From Thiothrix fructosivorans (GTDB lineage Bacteria; Pseudomonadota; Gammaproteobacteria; Thiotrichales; Thiotrichaceae): a DNA stretch of 64,000 nt. Below are positions 1 to 8,252 of this stretch, one piece after another. The notes under the pieces were generated by a model. That model had not been told where the DNA came from. It ran no database searches and worked only from the letters and a program-made list of their open reading frames with translations. How positions within the stretch are numbered: the stretch's first letter is position 1; each line of letters begins with the position of its first letter. The stretch covers positions 1,054,001-1,118,000 of the forward strand of contig NZ_JAFMPM010000008.1 in assembly GCF_017349355.1 (NCBI RefSeq), written 5' to 3'. The position numbers and the translations under genes were made by a program.

Positions 1-1221
1 AGTAAAGCGCATGGGATCAGCGGCAGTGGGGCTGAGTACATCTTCTTCAAACAGATCAAAAACACCATTATCGAACGGTAAACCACTGGCGGCTTTGCGT
101 AAGGCGAAACGTTCGCGCACGCCATTCGATGCATTGACTAGGGAACGGTGGTAGCAATAGGGATTGTTACCGCGCCGATCAAAGAATACGTGGGCTGTCC
201 AATTGCATGCGCCCCGGCACAATTCTGCAAAATCACAGGTTTTGCAGAAGCCCCATAGGTGATCCGTGGCTGCGGGTGTTCCGGCACTCAGGTTGAAGGT
301 CAGTTCGTCGCGTTCGGTGAGGATGGTAGCGAGTGAAGCCTCGCGGATAGTCCCGCCAGAATAAGCAGCCGTCGGCAGCGATGGGCAACCTTTGATCGTG
401 CCATCCGCTTCAATGCCGATAGTGCGCAAGCCTGCAAAACAGCCCTGCCAGAATGACCATTCTGTAGGTTTACCAAAACCCCGCAACATGCGCTCATACG
501 GGCCGTAGTAACCAAAGTTATTGCCGGGTTGCACGTAAAACCCTTGTGGATAGCCGCGCTTGGCGAGGTTGGCTATCAAGGGATGGAACACTAACAGTTC
601 GTCGGGTTGCAAGAGGATGTCAGCATTATCCGCCGCGTTGCCCATCGGTACAGTCATTTGGATTTGCCAGCCTTTCGCACCCGCATCCACTAATGCCTGA
701 AACAGCAGCGGAAATTCGGGGGCAGACAGGCGGTTGACTTGTGTGTTTGCGCCAAACGTCAGCCCTGCTTGTTGCAAGTGCCCCATCGTTTCAAAGGCGT
801 ATTTCCACGAGCCGATTTTGCCGCGCAAACGGTCGTGGGTGTTACGCATTCCATCGACAGAAACCGATACTTGATTGATACCCGCTGCTTTCATGCGTTG
901 TGCGGTGACTAAATTGATGCCATAACCGCCCGTGGTCATGGAGCAAATCATGCCGCACTTGACGATTTCAGCCGCAATTTCCAACCAGTCGCTGCGCAAG
1001 AAGGCTTCGCCACCAATTAGCGTGACTTCGGTGATGCCGACATCAGCCATTTGATGCACCAAATCCAGCGCTTCAGCCGTGGATAGCTCATTGACTCGTG
1101 CATCACCCGCCCGCGAGCCGCAGTGACTACAGGCAAGATTACATTTCAGGGTAATCTCCCAGACGGCGTAACAACTGCGTGTGCCGGGGGCATATTGTGT
1201 GATTGTTGGGGTGTCGGTCAT
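1..1221 (-). CDS. Radical SAM/SPASM RiPP maturase, splicease-like (3' end outside window)
   Basis: The gene reads leftward from an ATG at 1219-1221 and is still open at base 1, so its C-terminus is missing. Near residues 27-34 it has the radical SAM cluster motif CNLACSHC (CX3CX2C), followed by the glycine-rich IGGEA segment that binds SAM. Towards the C-terminal end of the visible part is a cysteine-rich SPASM segment (CKTCDFAELCRGAC), which holds auxiliary Fe-S clusters in peptide-modifying enzymes. It starts 10 bases after the stop of a small protein with three VYG repeats, so the two are probably co-transcribed as precursor and maturase. The XYG motif is the target of PlpX-type spliceases, which excise a tyramine unit. 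Assignment to that reaction is inference; radical SAM/SPASM membership is clear from the motifs. Confidence 0.85.
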   Translation of the reverse strand, partial: MTDTPTITQYAPGTRSCYAVWEITLKCNLACSHCGSRAGDARVNELSTAEALDLVHQMADVGITEVTLIGGEAFLRSDWLEIAAEIVKCGMICSMTTGGYGINLVTAQRMKAAGINQVSVSVDGMRNTHDRLRGKIGSWKYAFETMGHLQQAGLTFGANTQVNRLSAPEFPLLFQALVDAGAKGWQIQMTVPMGNAADNADILLQPDELLVFHPLIANLAKRGYPQGFYVQPGNNFGYYGPYERMLRGFGKPTEWSFWQGCFAGLRTIGIEADGTIKGCPSLPTAAYSGGTIREASLATILTERDELTFNLSAGTPAATDHLWGFCKTCDFAELCRGACNWTAHVFFDRRGNNPYCYHRSLVNASNGVRERFALRKAASGLPFDNGVFDLFEEDVLSPTAADPMRFT

Positions 1222-1231
1222 GGTGTGAACC

Positions 1232-1633
1232 TTAGATGGTTGTTGGGGTGTCACCGGATTGCTCGGCAGGTGCTCGAATGCCGCCGTAAACCGGTTGAAC
1301 GCCAGTTGGTTCGCCGGGAAGTATCACGCCGTAAACCGGTTGTACATCGGGTGGGGTCGGTTCATCGGGGACAATTGCGCCGTAGACTGGCTGTACATTC
1401 GGCGGCGTGGGTTCTTTATCAAATTGCGCGAGCAAGCGTTGGATCAGGTTCATGATATTCTGAAAAATATCTTTTGACTGATTATTGCCTTGTGGAGCGC
1501 ACGATTGGTTTTTTGCCCCGTTAGAAAAATTGTCCAAATGCTGGGCGGCATTGCGCACCTGTTGGTTTTGATTGCCGCCACTTCTGGGGAGTACCGGCGA
1601 GGTGTTGGCTTTGTTTCTGTTCTGAATATCCAT
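1232..1633 (-). CDS. Putative RiPP precursor with three VQPVYG core repeats
   Basis: This is a 133-residue protein of low complexity. Residues 1-75 are rich in Asn and Gln and would serve as a leader. Residues 75-120 carry three near-identical modules, each VQPVYG followed by a small residue and Ile, separated by acidic Pro-rich linkers (PDEPTPPD, PGEPTG). The VYG triplets lie at residues 83-85, 100-102 and 115-117. A GGAG ribosome site lies about 11 bases before the ATG. Its place directly upstream of a radical SAM/SPASM gene, with repeated identical cores, is the usual layout of a multi-core ribosomal peptide precursor. No nitrile-hydratase or Nif11 leader is obvious. A structural repeat protein is the alternative, but the enzyme next door makes that less likely. 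Confidence 0.7.
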   Translation of the reverse strand: MDIQNRNKANTSPVLPRSGGNQNQQVRNAAQHLDNFSNGAKNQSCAPQGNNQSKDIFQNIMNLIQRLLAQFDKEPTPPNVQPVYGAIVPDEPTPPDVQPVYGVILPGEPTGVQPVYGGIRAPAEQSGDTPTTI

Positions 1634-1739
1634 ATCGAAAAATCTCCATAATGTTCGTAAGAGTAAGTAGAGATTTTTAGGCTGGATACTGCTGTTGTTT
1701 CTAGGTTATTCAGATTAGCGGTTATGAAAACGGGATTAG

Positions 1740-1940
1740 CTAAACGGCACGTACAAGCGCTGCTGAAATTCGACGAATAGCTTTTTCACATCAGCGGCTT
1801 TACCCAGCTTTTCCGGCATATCGTGGATGCCTTGGTATTAGCATTCACCGCACGGCTGATCACTTGTAATTGTGCGGCGGCGTAACCTTTTGCCTGTAAG
1901 CCATCTAGCAAGCCTTGGCGGGTTTCGGGCTGATTAGTGA
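1740..1940 (-). pseudogene. Decayed C-terminal gene fragment, frameshifted
   Basis: On the minus strand there is a stretch of ordinary-looking coding sequence (RQGLLDGLQAKGYAAAQLQ) that shifts frame near 1830 and continues in another frame as MPEKLGKAADVKKLFVEF to a TAA at about 1740. It has no start of its own and ends abruptly near 1940, where a transposase remnant begins on the other strand. The first half weakly recalls the C-terminal helices of type I restriction HsdR subunits, but this is a guess. It is best read as the tail of a gene broken by an insertion sequence. Confidence 0.4.
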
Positions 1941-2300
1941 TCAAACGCCTCAAAAGTTTGCTGGATGTCGATGGGCTACGGGCGTACAAAGGCTCAAAAC
2001 TGGCTGAGCTGTATCTACACGGCAAATTATTGTACGCCAGCCGTGCTGGAAAAGATGACGCAAAGCTGTTTTGCCAATGCCAAGCGCAAACTCGACAATC
2101 CCCGCCAACTCACCGATTGGCGACTCTGGAGAACTGTCGCGGATGACCTTAAAGCGTGTTTCCCTGTCGATGCACGCTTTGGGGATGACAACATCAAGAG
2201 TTTGAGCGAACGCCCCAGAAAGCGGATGTTGCAATGTTTGCCCAGCCCGCTTCTTGTCCTGTTGAATCAATGTCGCGAAATGGAGTTGAGTCGTGTTTAA
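1937..2300 (+). pseudogene. IS4-type transposase C-terminal remnant, frameshifted
   Basis: The plus strand encodes IKRLKSLLDVDGLRAYKGSK and then LAELYLHGKLLYA, which resembles the region after the last catalytic residue of IS4-family DDE transposases (K/RWKSL...LRA...L.GKLL). After about 2040 the match continues in a second frame (VLEKMTQSCFANAKRKLD, then a WRLWRTV stretch, then RPRKRMLQCLP) to a TAA at 2298-2300. The N-terminal two thirds and both ends of the element are missing. It is an inactive relic. Its left edge coincides with the end of the opposite-strand gene fragment, so it probably marks an old insertion followed by deletion. Confidence 0.55.
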
Positions 2301-2589
2301 TCAAGGGGATAGGAGCTAGGGGCGGCTATTTTCGCAGTAACGCAGAAGAATAGCCATCAGCGCAGGGTAAAAGTAATTATTAATAAAAACTATCAAAAAT
2401 TGATTTCAGTTTAATTATTTTATGACAATGGGATTGTTGATAATTATCATTCTTATAAGTGGATAAATCATTTATAAATAAAGCCATAAATCCAGTGAAA
2501 TAAAATTCCCCTCTGGGGGTACTTTAGGAATGATTGGCTTTATTAATCTAAATTCAAAGTTTATCTATTATTCGTGATGGGAGGTTTTT
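2301..2589. other. AT-rich intergenic region, no gene seen
   Basis: This 289-base stretch is much richer in A and T than its surroundings and has no credible reading frame. It precedes the first DUF1566 gene and must hold its promoter. A TTGATA at about 2435 and several TATAAT-like strings are present, but in such AT-rich DNA no single promoter can be picked with confidence. A GGGAGG ribosome site lies at 2579-2584. Confidence 0.5.
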
Positions 2590-3591
2590 ATGGCCTTGTC
2601 ATGCGTGTCAATGCAGCCTAAACGTTTTGCAGTGCTGCCTTCAGTCGTTCTGATGTGTTCCCTTTTCCTCTTGAGTGCCTGCGGTGGCGGCGGCGGGGGT
2701 ACGGTGAGTCCCGAACCAGTAACACCGGTAACACCTGTTGCTGGAGGGGGCGATGTTGTTCCCGTAACGGTAAAAACAGCCGTGTTAGCCAAGTCAACTG
2801 GCAAGCTTAATGACACGGGTATTACCTTGTGTGCCGATTTTGCCGCTGACGGCAGTAAGCGCCACAATCTTGATTTGTCCTGCGCTTTGCTTACCGATAG
2901 TGACAGCGACCCTATACCGCCTGCCAATTCTCTTGCCCGTATCGACTGTCAGGGCAAGTCGACTGGTCAGGATGGGCATGTCGGGCGTGATGTCACGGTC
3001 AATGACGTTAGTGATGGTCATGCTGGTTTCAGTTTTACCAAAGTTGCCGCCGATGGAACGGCGTTATCTGCCAGTGCCAGCGCATGGCCTTGCGTCAAGG
3101 ATAATGTCACTGGCCTGATTTGGGAGGTTAAGACAGATGACGGCGGCTTGCATGACAAGGACTGGACTTATTCGTGGTACAGCACTGATTCTACCCAGAA
3201 TGGCGGTAGCCCCGGTACACCAACGGCTGGTATCTGTGGTGCACCCAGTGGCTGCGATACCGAAGCATACGTAAAAGCAGTGAATGCAGCAGGCTGGTGC
3301 GGCGCTAGTGATTGGCGGATGCCGAGCCAGAATGAGTTGCTGTCGCTTATTGATTTGTCGCGTATCGACCCGGCGATTGATACGGCGTATTTCCCGAATA
3401 CGCTTGCATCTTGGTACTGGTCAGGGACATCGGCTACCGAGTTCGATCTGGCAGGAGGTGGGGCTACAGGCTCCGGCGGGCTGAGCATTGTAGCGACTCA
3501 TGCATGGTATATCGGCTTCGACTACGGTTATGACGATACAGATAGCCGCAACATTGACAAGCATGTGCGTCTGGTTCGTTCCGGCAAATGA
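2590..3591 (+). CDS. DUF1566 (Lcl C-terminal) lipoprotein
   Basis: A 333-residue exported protein. Residues 1-31 form a signal peptide ending in a lipobox (LLSAC) followed by a run of six glycines and a Pro/Val/Thr-rich linker, so it is probably anchored to the outer membrane. The second half is a DUF1566 domain: it contains NVTGLIWEVK, the WRMPSQNELLSLIDLS motif, WYWSGTSA and the closing VRLVRSGK, all hallmarks of this family, which is related to the C-type-lectin/FGE fold. Function is unknown; such proteins are often surface or adhesion components. The start is supported by GGGAGG six bases upstream. A paralogous gene follows 22 bases downstream, which suggests a duplicated pair in one transcript. 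Confidence 0.8.
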   Translation: MALSCVSMQPKRFAVLPSVVLMCSLFLLSACGGGGGGTVSPEPVTPVTPVAGGGDVVPVTVKTAVLAKSTGKLNDTGITLCADFAADGSKRHNLDLSCALLTDSDSDPIPPANSLARIDCQGKSTGQDGHVGRDVTVNDVSDGHAGFSFTKVAADGTALSASASAWPCVKDNVTGLIWEVKTDDGGLHDKDWTYSWYSTDSTQNGGSPGTPTAGICGAPSGCDTEAYVKAVNAAGWCGASDWRMPSQNELLSLIDLSRIDPAIDTAYFPNTLASWYWSGTSATEFDLAGGGATGSGGLSIVATHAWYIGFDYGYDDTDSRNIDKHVRLVRSGK

Positions 3592-3613
3592 GCTGTTGAA
3601 GGGAGATGGGATT

Positions 3614-4219
3614 ATGAATAGGCAATATTTAAGCAAATTTTTCGTGGCTGGGTTGCTGATGTGTGGTGTGGCTGATGCCCAGACGTGCTCTAACTTTAAT
3701 ATAATGGAAACAACTCCCACCAGTGATTTTACTTTCCATATTGACGGCACTGTGACCCATAACACCACGGGTCTGGTGTGGAAACGTTGTTTGGAAGGGG
3801 AAGTCTTTTCAGATAATGCTACACCGGATAATTTTTTGGATGATAAATGTACAGGTGCAGCGGCAACCATGAATTGGCAGGTAGCGATGGATCAGGCGAA
3901 ACTTGCTAATGACAGTAACTTTGGCGGGCACTGTGACTGGCGAGTTCCTAATCTGAAAGAGCTGAAAAGTACTGTCGAGTACTGCAAAGGGCTTCGCAAC
4001 AGTTCGGGACTTGTCGCCGCCAATAAGGTTGTTTTTCCAAGTCTTGTCGGGTTTCCTGTTCTCTGGAGCAGCAGTCCTGCAATTTCAGATAATGTGGTTG
4101 TTACGCCTGATTTTCCAGCCAATTCTGCTGCTTGGGCAGTTTACTTTAACTTGGGTGATGCTGGTCGTTTCCTCCGCAAAACGAATCTTGCAACGCGGTT
4201 AGTTCGTTCCGGTGAGTGA
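3614..4219 (+). CDS. DUF1566 exported protein (paralogue)
   Basis: A 201-residue protein starting at ATG 3614, chosen because GGGAGAT lies at 3601-3607 and a signal peptide follows at once (LSKFFVAGLLMCGVADAQ, cleaved after ADA). A longer in-frame reading from 3500 would overlap the previous gene and lose the signal peptide. The mature part is one DUF1566 domain with HNTTGLVWKRC, CDWRVPNLKELKS, LWSSSPA and the terminal TRLVRSGE. It lacks the lipobox of its upstream neighbour, so it should be periplasmic or secreted. The shared domain and closeness suggest tandem duplication. Confidence 0.8.
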   Translation: MNRQYLSKFFVAGLLMCGVADAQTCSNFNIMETTPTSDFTFHIDGTVTHNTTGLVWKRCLEGEVFSDNATPDNFLDDKCTGAAATMNWQVAMDQAKLANDSNFGGHCDWRVPNLKELKSTVEYCKGLRNSSGLVAANKVVFPSLVGFPVLWSSSPAISDNVVVTPDFPANSAAWAVYFNLGDAGRFLRKTNLATRLVRSGE

Positions 4220-4226
4220 GTTCTTT

Positions 4227-4262
4227 AGCCTCCCCTGATAAAGGGGAGGCTGGGAGGATTTT
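4227..4262. terminator. Hairpin terminator between convergent genes
   Basis: AGCCTCCCC (4227-4235) pairs with GGGGAGGCT (4243-4251) around a short loop; a T-run occurs at 4259-4263. It lies between two convergent genes and could end transcription from either side. The sequence resembles CCTCCCC...GGGGAGG palindromes often seen dispersed in proteobacterial intergenic DNA. Confidence 0.6.
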
Positions 4263-4269
4263 TCAAACG

Positions 4270-5451
4270 TTACTTAGCGAAAGCTTGTTTCGCCGCCCGC
4301 ACCGCCACACCGCTATTAATCTGCGCATTCATGCCGGACAACACCGCATCCAACGCGCCCAAGCAGTTCAGCACGTTCTTCTCATTGCTGGCAAAGCCCA
4401 TCAAGCCGATGCGCCAGATTTTGCCAGCCAATGCGCCCAAGCCTGCGCCGATTTCCAGACTGTAATCGTTGAGCAACGCACTACGCACTGCGGCTTCATC
4501 TATACCTTCGGGCAAAGTGACCGAGTTCAGTTGTGGCAAACGGTAAGCCTCATCCACCACGAAACGCAAGCCCATCGCTTCGATCCCCGCTTTCAAGGCT
4601 TGATGGTTACGCGCATGACGCGCCCATGAGTTTTCCAAGCCTTCTTCTTGCAACATCACCAGCGATTCGTGCAGCGCATACAGGGTGTTGACCGCAGCAG
4701 TGTGGTGGTAAGCGCGTTTGCCCGCGCCACCCCAGTAAGCCATGACCAGATTCATGTCCATGAACCAGCTTTGCACGGTGGTTTTGCGGTTTTTGATGCG
4801 TTCAATTGCCCGATCACCGAAGCTCACTGGGGAAATGCCGGGGACGCACGACAAGCATTTTTGTGTGCCGGAATAAATCGCGTCGATTTCCCACTCATCC
4901 ATTTTCAGTGGCGTACCTGCCAATGATGTCACGGCATCCACAATGGTCAAGCAATCGTAATCGTGTGCCAGTTTCACCAACGTTTGCGCGTCGGATTGCG
5001 CACCTGTGGAGGTTTCTGCATGGACAAACGCCACGACTTTGGCATCAGGATTCGCTTTCAGCGCGGCTTCGACTTTGTTGGGATCAACTGGCTTGCCCCA
5101 ATCATCCATCACCATGATCGGGGTTGCGCCGCAACGCTCGACGTTCTCCTTCATGCGTCCGCCGAATACACCGTTTTGGCAAACGATGACCTTATCACCC
5201 GGCTCGACCAGATTCACAAAGCAGGTTTCCATACCCGCCGAGCCGGGCGCAGATACCGCCATCGTCAACTCGTTTTTGGTTTGGAAAGCGTATTGCAGCA
5301 TCGCTTTTACTTCATCCATCATGCCGACGAACATGGGGTCAAGATGCCCCAGTGTCGGGCGAGCCATTGCGCCCAACACACGCGGGCTAACGTCGGAAGG
5401 GCCAGGTCCCATGAGGGTACGGACGGGCGGGTGGAAAGATTTCACTGTCAT
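4270..5451 (-). CDS. Serine-glyoxylate / alanine-glyoxylate aminotransferase (class V)
   Basis: A 393-residue class V PLP aminotransferase of full family length. It opens with the family signature LMGPGPSDVSPRVL and GHLDP; it has HAETSTGAQ near residue 145, DAVTSLAGTPL near 172 and YSGTQKCL, in which Lys198 should bind PLP. The family moves the amino group from serine or alanine to glyoxylate, giving glycine plus hydroxypyruvate or pyruvate, so it can serve photorespiratory glycolate salvage or a serine cycle; which substrate is used cannot be told from sequence. It follows the C-C lyase of the Ter metabolic arm on the same strand after 43 bases, but is probably a separate metabolic gene. Confidence 0.85.
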   Translation of the reverse strand: MTVKSFHPPVRTLMGPGPSDVSPRVLGAMARPTLGHLDPMFVGMMDEVKAMLQYAFQTKNELTMAVSAPGSAGMETCFVNLVEPGDKVIVCQNGVFGGRMKENVERCGATPIMVMDDWGKPVDPNKVEAALKANPDAKVVAFVHAETSTGAQSDAQTLVKLAHDYDCLTIVDAVTSLAGTPLKMDEWEIDAIYSGTQKCLSCVPGISPVSFGDRAIERIKNRKTTVQSWFMDMNLVMAYWGGAGKRAYHHTAAVNTLYALHESLVMLQEEGLENSWARHARNHQALKAGIEAMGLRFVVDEAYRLPQLNSVTLPEGIDEAAVRSALLNDYSLEIGAGLGALAGKIWRIGLMGFASNEKNVLNCLGALDAVLSGMNAQINSGVAVRAAKQAFAK

Positions 5452-5494
5452 GCGTCAAGATTCTCTACTAAAGGGGGGTAAAACTAGCATCATA

Positions 5495-6451
5495 CTATGG
5501 AAAAATAACAGGGCAAATGTGGGGTTGTACGTTGCTAACGGTATGCAGGTGGCAACCAAAATACGTGGCACGTTCCATGATTTGCACTGCCCAATGGTGA
5601 TGCGTGGCAGGCTCACACATTGCGCCGTTAAACTGGAATACTGCTGGCATAGAATCATCTAAAATCCGTCGTGCTGCTTCGTAATCGCGGCTATCGACTT
5701 TCAAGGCTTGCTGGATCACCGCAATCTGGCTGGGGTGAATCACCGTTTTGCCCACCAAGCCGTGCAATAAATCGCGCTGGAATTCTGCCTGCAACACGCT
5801 GTGGTCTTGGAAATATTCAAATACAGGCGCGGTCAGGTTAAAACCGGCGGGCACACAATGCGTCACCAACATCGCCACCACATGCCCTAAGGGGCCATCG
5901 TACAGCGTGTGCGCATGGTGAGTACGCAGCCGCAAACACGACAATAAATCATTGCCACCAATCCGCAACGCAAGAATGCGCGACTTAATACCTTCATGTT
6001 GCAACTGTTCGCACAACTGGCGCACAGCACGTTCATCCAGCACTTGCGCCGTTTCTAGCGTGGGCATGAACATCCAATGCGGTGGGGCGTTTTGCACGAC
6101 GGAATACCAATCCGCGAAGGAATGATTGTCGAATTTCGGTAGCACCAAGCCGTCGATGCTGTCAATCCCATCCAGTGTCAGTATGTCGTGCGCCATGCGT
6201 GGGTGGCGTGGGCGGATAAATACCAGCGGACGTGAATCGCGCTCGTTCGGCGGGTGTAATTCGTGCAAGCACTGCTGGAGATTATCCAGACCAGCAATGA
6301 CTTCATCCTCGCGCAGGGAGTCTTCGAGGCAAATCACCATCGAGCGCAGGTCGGCAATTTTTTGGTGCAAAATCACGTCCAGCAAGTCGGGGCGTGTGGC
6401 GGGCATGTACAAAGTTGCGCCCAAACGGTAAGGGGATAGGGTTGGTGTCAT
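5495..6451 (-). CDS. HpcH/HpaI-CitE-like C-C lyase of Ter cluster
   Basis: A 318-residue TIM-barrel protein of the citrate-lyase beta/HpcH type. It shows ATLYMPATRPDL at the start, MVICLEDSLREDEV (acidic metal-binding segment), FIRPRHP, GLVLPKF and the late GKTVIHPSQI motif. Members beside ter genes are thought to form or cleave a C-C bond while building an unidentified, possibly nucleoside-like, metabolite. The start overlaps the StiP gene by four bases, so the two are translationally coupled. Malyl-CoA or citramalyl-CoA lyase activity is the alternative, because an aminotransferase of the serine-glyoxylate type follows. The Ter context is the better guide. Confidence 0.75.
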   Translation of the reverse strand: MTPTLSPYRLGATLYMPATRPDLLDVILHQKIADLRSMVICLEDSLREDEVIAGLDNLQQCLHELHPPNERDSRPLVFIRPRHPRMAHDILTLDGIDSIDGLVLPKFDNHSFADWYSVVQNAPPHWMFMPTLETAQVLDERAVRQLCEQLQHEGIKSRILALRIGGNDLLSCLRLRTHHAHTLYDGPLGHVVAMLVTHCVPAGFNLTAPVFEYFQDHSVLQAEFQRDLLHGLVGKTVIHPSQIAVIQQALKVDSRDYEAARRILDDSMPAVFQFNGAMCEPATHHHWAVQIMERATYFGCHLHTVSNVQPHICPVIFP

Positions 6452-7521
6452 GTGGTTTTCTTAATAATTGTGATGGCACGGTAGGGCGCAAGTGTGTCAC
6501 CGACCGCTTGCAGGGGAATACTCCGTGCTGCGGCTAAGTGGCGTAACAAGCGGATGTTGGGGTCATCGAGGCGTTGTACCAGAATATGTTCCGGTACGCG
6601 GCGCATGACGGCACGCGTGGCTTCGGCAATCCCCGGTTTGAGGCGGTTAAGGTTGGTAATCTGATGCGTTTCTACTAAGTGCGCAATCGTGGTGTGTGAC
6701 AGGGCAAGCAGTGGTTGCCGTTGTGCATTTGACCAGACGCACGGGCTGACATCCGCTTGTTGACGGCGGCAAGCATCCACGTCGCTGATGAAAGCATTGC
6801 TGACATCGTGCGCGGCTAGCTGTTGGTAGTTGACGCACGCGTGCCAGCCACCATCCTGCGTTAAGATCGAGCGCGATACCAAGCCGGAAACCGTTGTTCC
6901 CAATACGCCAAACGGAATCAGCCAATCTTCTCCCGATGCGGCAAGCCATGCTTTGCCGGTAGGGTCAGCCAATACGGCTAAGGGAATGTCGCCGTCAGGG
7001 TAACGTGAGCCTAGTGAGGCTTGCAGTTCGGTGTGAATCGCGCCTTTGCCGACCCAGCCATCTACCCACACAATGTCGGCGAAGGCGTGGCGTTGTGCAA
7101 TCCAGTCCACGGCGGCGTGGTCGATGCCTTTGTCACGGATAATGCTGATGCCGTAATGGGTGCTGTCCACACCTAAATCACGTAAAGCGCGTACCAGCAA
7201 CACGCCCAGCGGCACGCCTGCGCGTACAAAGCTCACCAGTACAATCGGGCGGTTGGGGCGGCGTTGCTGTAAGGTCAGCGCGAGGGCTTGAACTTCACGC
7301 GCCAAGCGTTCGCGCCCGTCATCAAGTGCTTGTTGGAACAAAGCTAAGTGTGCTGCATCGGGGGCGGATTCCACACTGAGCATTTCCGAATAATGGCGCT
7401 GCCCGCTTTGGATTAAGCGTTCTTTTTCGGCAATATCCGTGGTCGCCAACGCGACTTGCCGCAGCAAAAACGTCACATCGCTAGGCGGATACGAGCCGTG
7501 AAAAGCGTCAGCGGGGTTCAT
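6448..7521 (-). CDS. StiP-type PRTase/cysteine-protease-like protein with PELOTA domain
   Basis: A 357-residue protein of the StiP family found in Ter metabolic operons. The first ~250 residues form the StiP domain, with IVLVSFVRAGVPLGVLLVRA near residue 95 and VWVDGWVGKGAIHTEL near 155; published analyses see this as a phosphoribosyltransferase-like fold despite the cysteine-protease name. The last ~90 residues (TIAHLVETHQITNLNRLKPG onward) match a PELOTA RNA-binding-like domain. It overlaps the HAD gene upstream by four bases (ATGA) and the lyase downstream by four, in the middle of a tightly packed minus-strand operon. The biochemical activity is unproven. Confidence 0.8.
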   Translation of the reverse strand: MNPADAFHGSYPPSDVTFLLRQVALATTDIAEKERLIQSGQRHYSEMLSVESAPDAAHLALFQQALDDGRERLAREVQALALTLQQRRPNRPIVLVSFVRAGVPLGVLLVRALRDLGVDSTHYGISIIRDKGIDHAAVDWIAQRHAFADIVWVDGWVGKGAIHTELQASLGSRYPDGDIPLAVLADPTGKAWLAASGEDWLIPFGVLGTTVSGLVSRSILTQDGGWHACVNYQQLAAHDVSNAFISDVDACRRQQADVSPCVWSNAQRQPLLALSHTTIAHLVETHQITNLNRLKPGIAEATRAVMRRVPEHILVQRLDDPNIRLLRHLAAARSIPLQAVGDTLAPYRAITIIKKTT

Positions 7522-8252
7522 GACAACGACCTACAAATTTGCGTATTTGGTGGAAACGCCGCGAAGTCACACAAGCGCATAAAGCCCAAATCGGACACGC
7601 TATCGCCCATGCCAAACACGGGGACACGTCCCTGTTCAGCCGTGTGCCGCCGCAGAATTTCTGCCGCTGCTGCGCGTTTGTTGACGAAATCGGGCAGCAG
7701 CGCCAAGTTGTTGCCATTCATGTGGGTGTAGAAGCCTTGCAAGTTAAGAGTTTCACGTAAGCTGTGCAGCAGTTGCTGGAGGTCTGCTGTGCTGGCGGTA
7801 TTGCTTTTGATCACCAGATACGCCGCCGTATCTTCTACCGATTCCAGCCAGCCACGTAAAGATAACCCCAGCGTTTCACCGATTTGCAGTGCCGTTGCCA
7901 ACATGGCAGGCAAGCGGTCTTGGTAAGCAGCAAGCTGTGGTTGCATCTGTGAATGCCAGTCGGGGTCAAGTGTGCCATCCGTTTGCAGAATCGCCGCGCC
8001 GTGGACGCATACCGCGCCGTGTTGGAAGGGTAGGTGAACACGTTTGAAAGAGGCAATGCCTCGCGCCGTCACCGGAATCACCGTCATGCAATCTAGCGCC
8101 CAGTGGATGAAATCGTGTTGCCACGGGTGCATGAAGCTGCCGCTGTCGCTGGTTTTGCCTTGTGCGGCGGGGATTTTGTCCGCATCCGCTGGCATCTTTC
8201 GCGCTGTCTGGAACAGCGTGTCGTCAAGGTCGGTGAGTAACAAGGGCTTCAC
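7518..8252 (-). CDS. HAD-superfamily hydrolase of Ter metabolic operon
   Basis: A protein of about 244 residues with the HAD nucleophile motif LLLTDLDDTLF at its N-terminus, a middle lysine region and a late GMGDSVSDLGFM motif that holds the metal-binding aspartates; a Cof-like cap lies between. It is probably a phosphatase acting on a product of the two PRTase-like neighbours. A GTG at 8270 would also open the frame. I prefer the GTG at 8250-8252, because it overlaps the upstream stop as GTGA and has GGAG at 8261-8264 at good spacing. It is translationally coupled on both sides. Confidence 0.8.
   Translation of the reverse strand: MKPLLLTDLDDTLFQTARKMPADADKIPAAQGKTSDSGSFMHPWQHDFIHWALDCMTVIPVTARGIASFKRVHLPFQHGAVCVHGAAILQTDGTLDPDWHSQMQPQLAAYQDRLPAMLATALQIGETLGLSLRGWLESVEDTAAYLVIKSNTASTADLQQLLHSLRETLNLQGFYTHMNGNNLALLPDFVNKRAAAAEILRRHTAEQGRVPVFGMGDSVSDLGFMRLCDFAAFPPNTQICRSLS

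Noticed and set aside
2430-2460. Fur-box-like GATAATTATCATTCTTAT before the DUF1566 genes
   Set aside because: The match covers only part of the 19-base consensus and lies in very AT-rich DNA where such strings arise by chance.
3500-3613. Longer start of the second DUF1566 gene at 3500
   Set aside because: It would overlap the previous gene by 92 bases and bury the signal peptide; 3614 has its own ribosome site.
5495-6451. Malyl-CoA lyase of a serine cycle, given the neighbouring aminotransferase
   Set aside because: The gene overlaps the StiP gene and fits the Ter-cluster C-C lyase; no other serine-cycle gene is seen.
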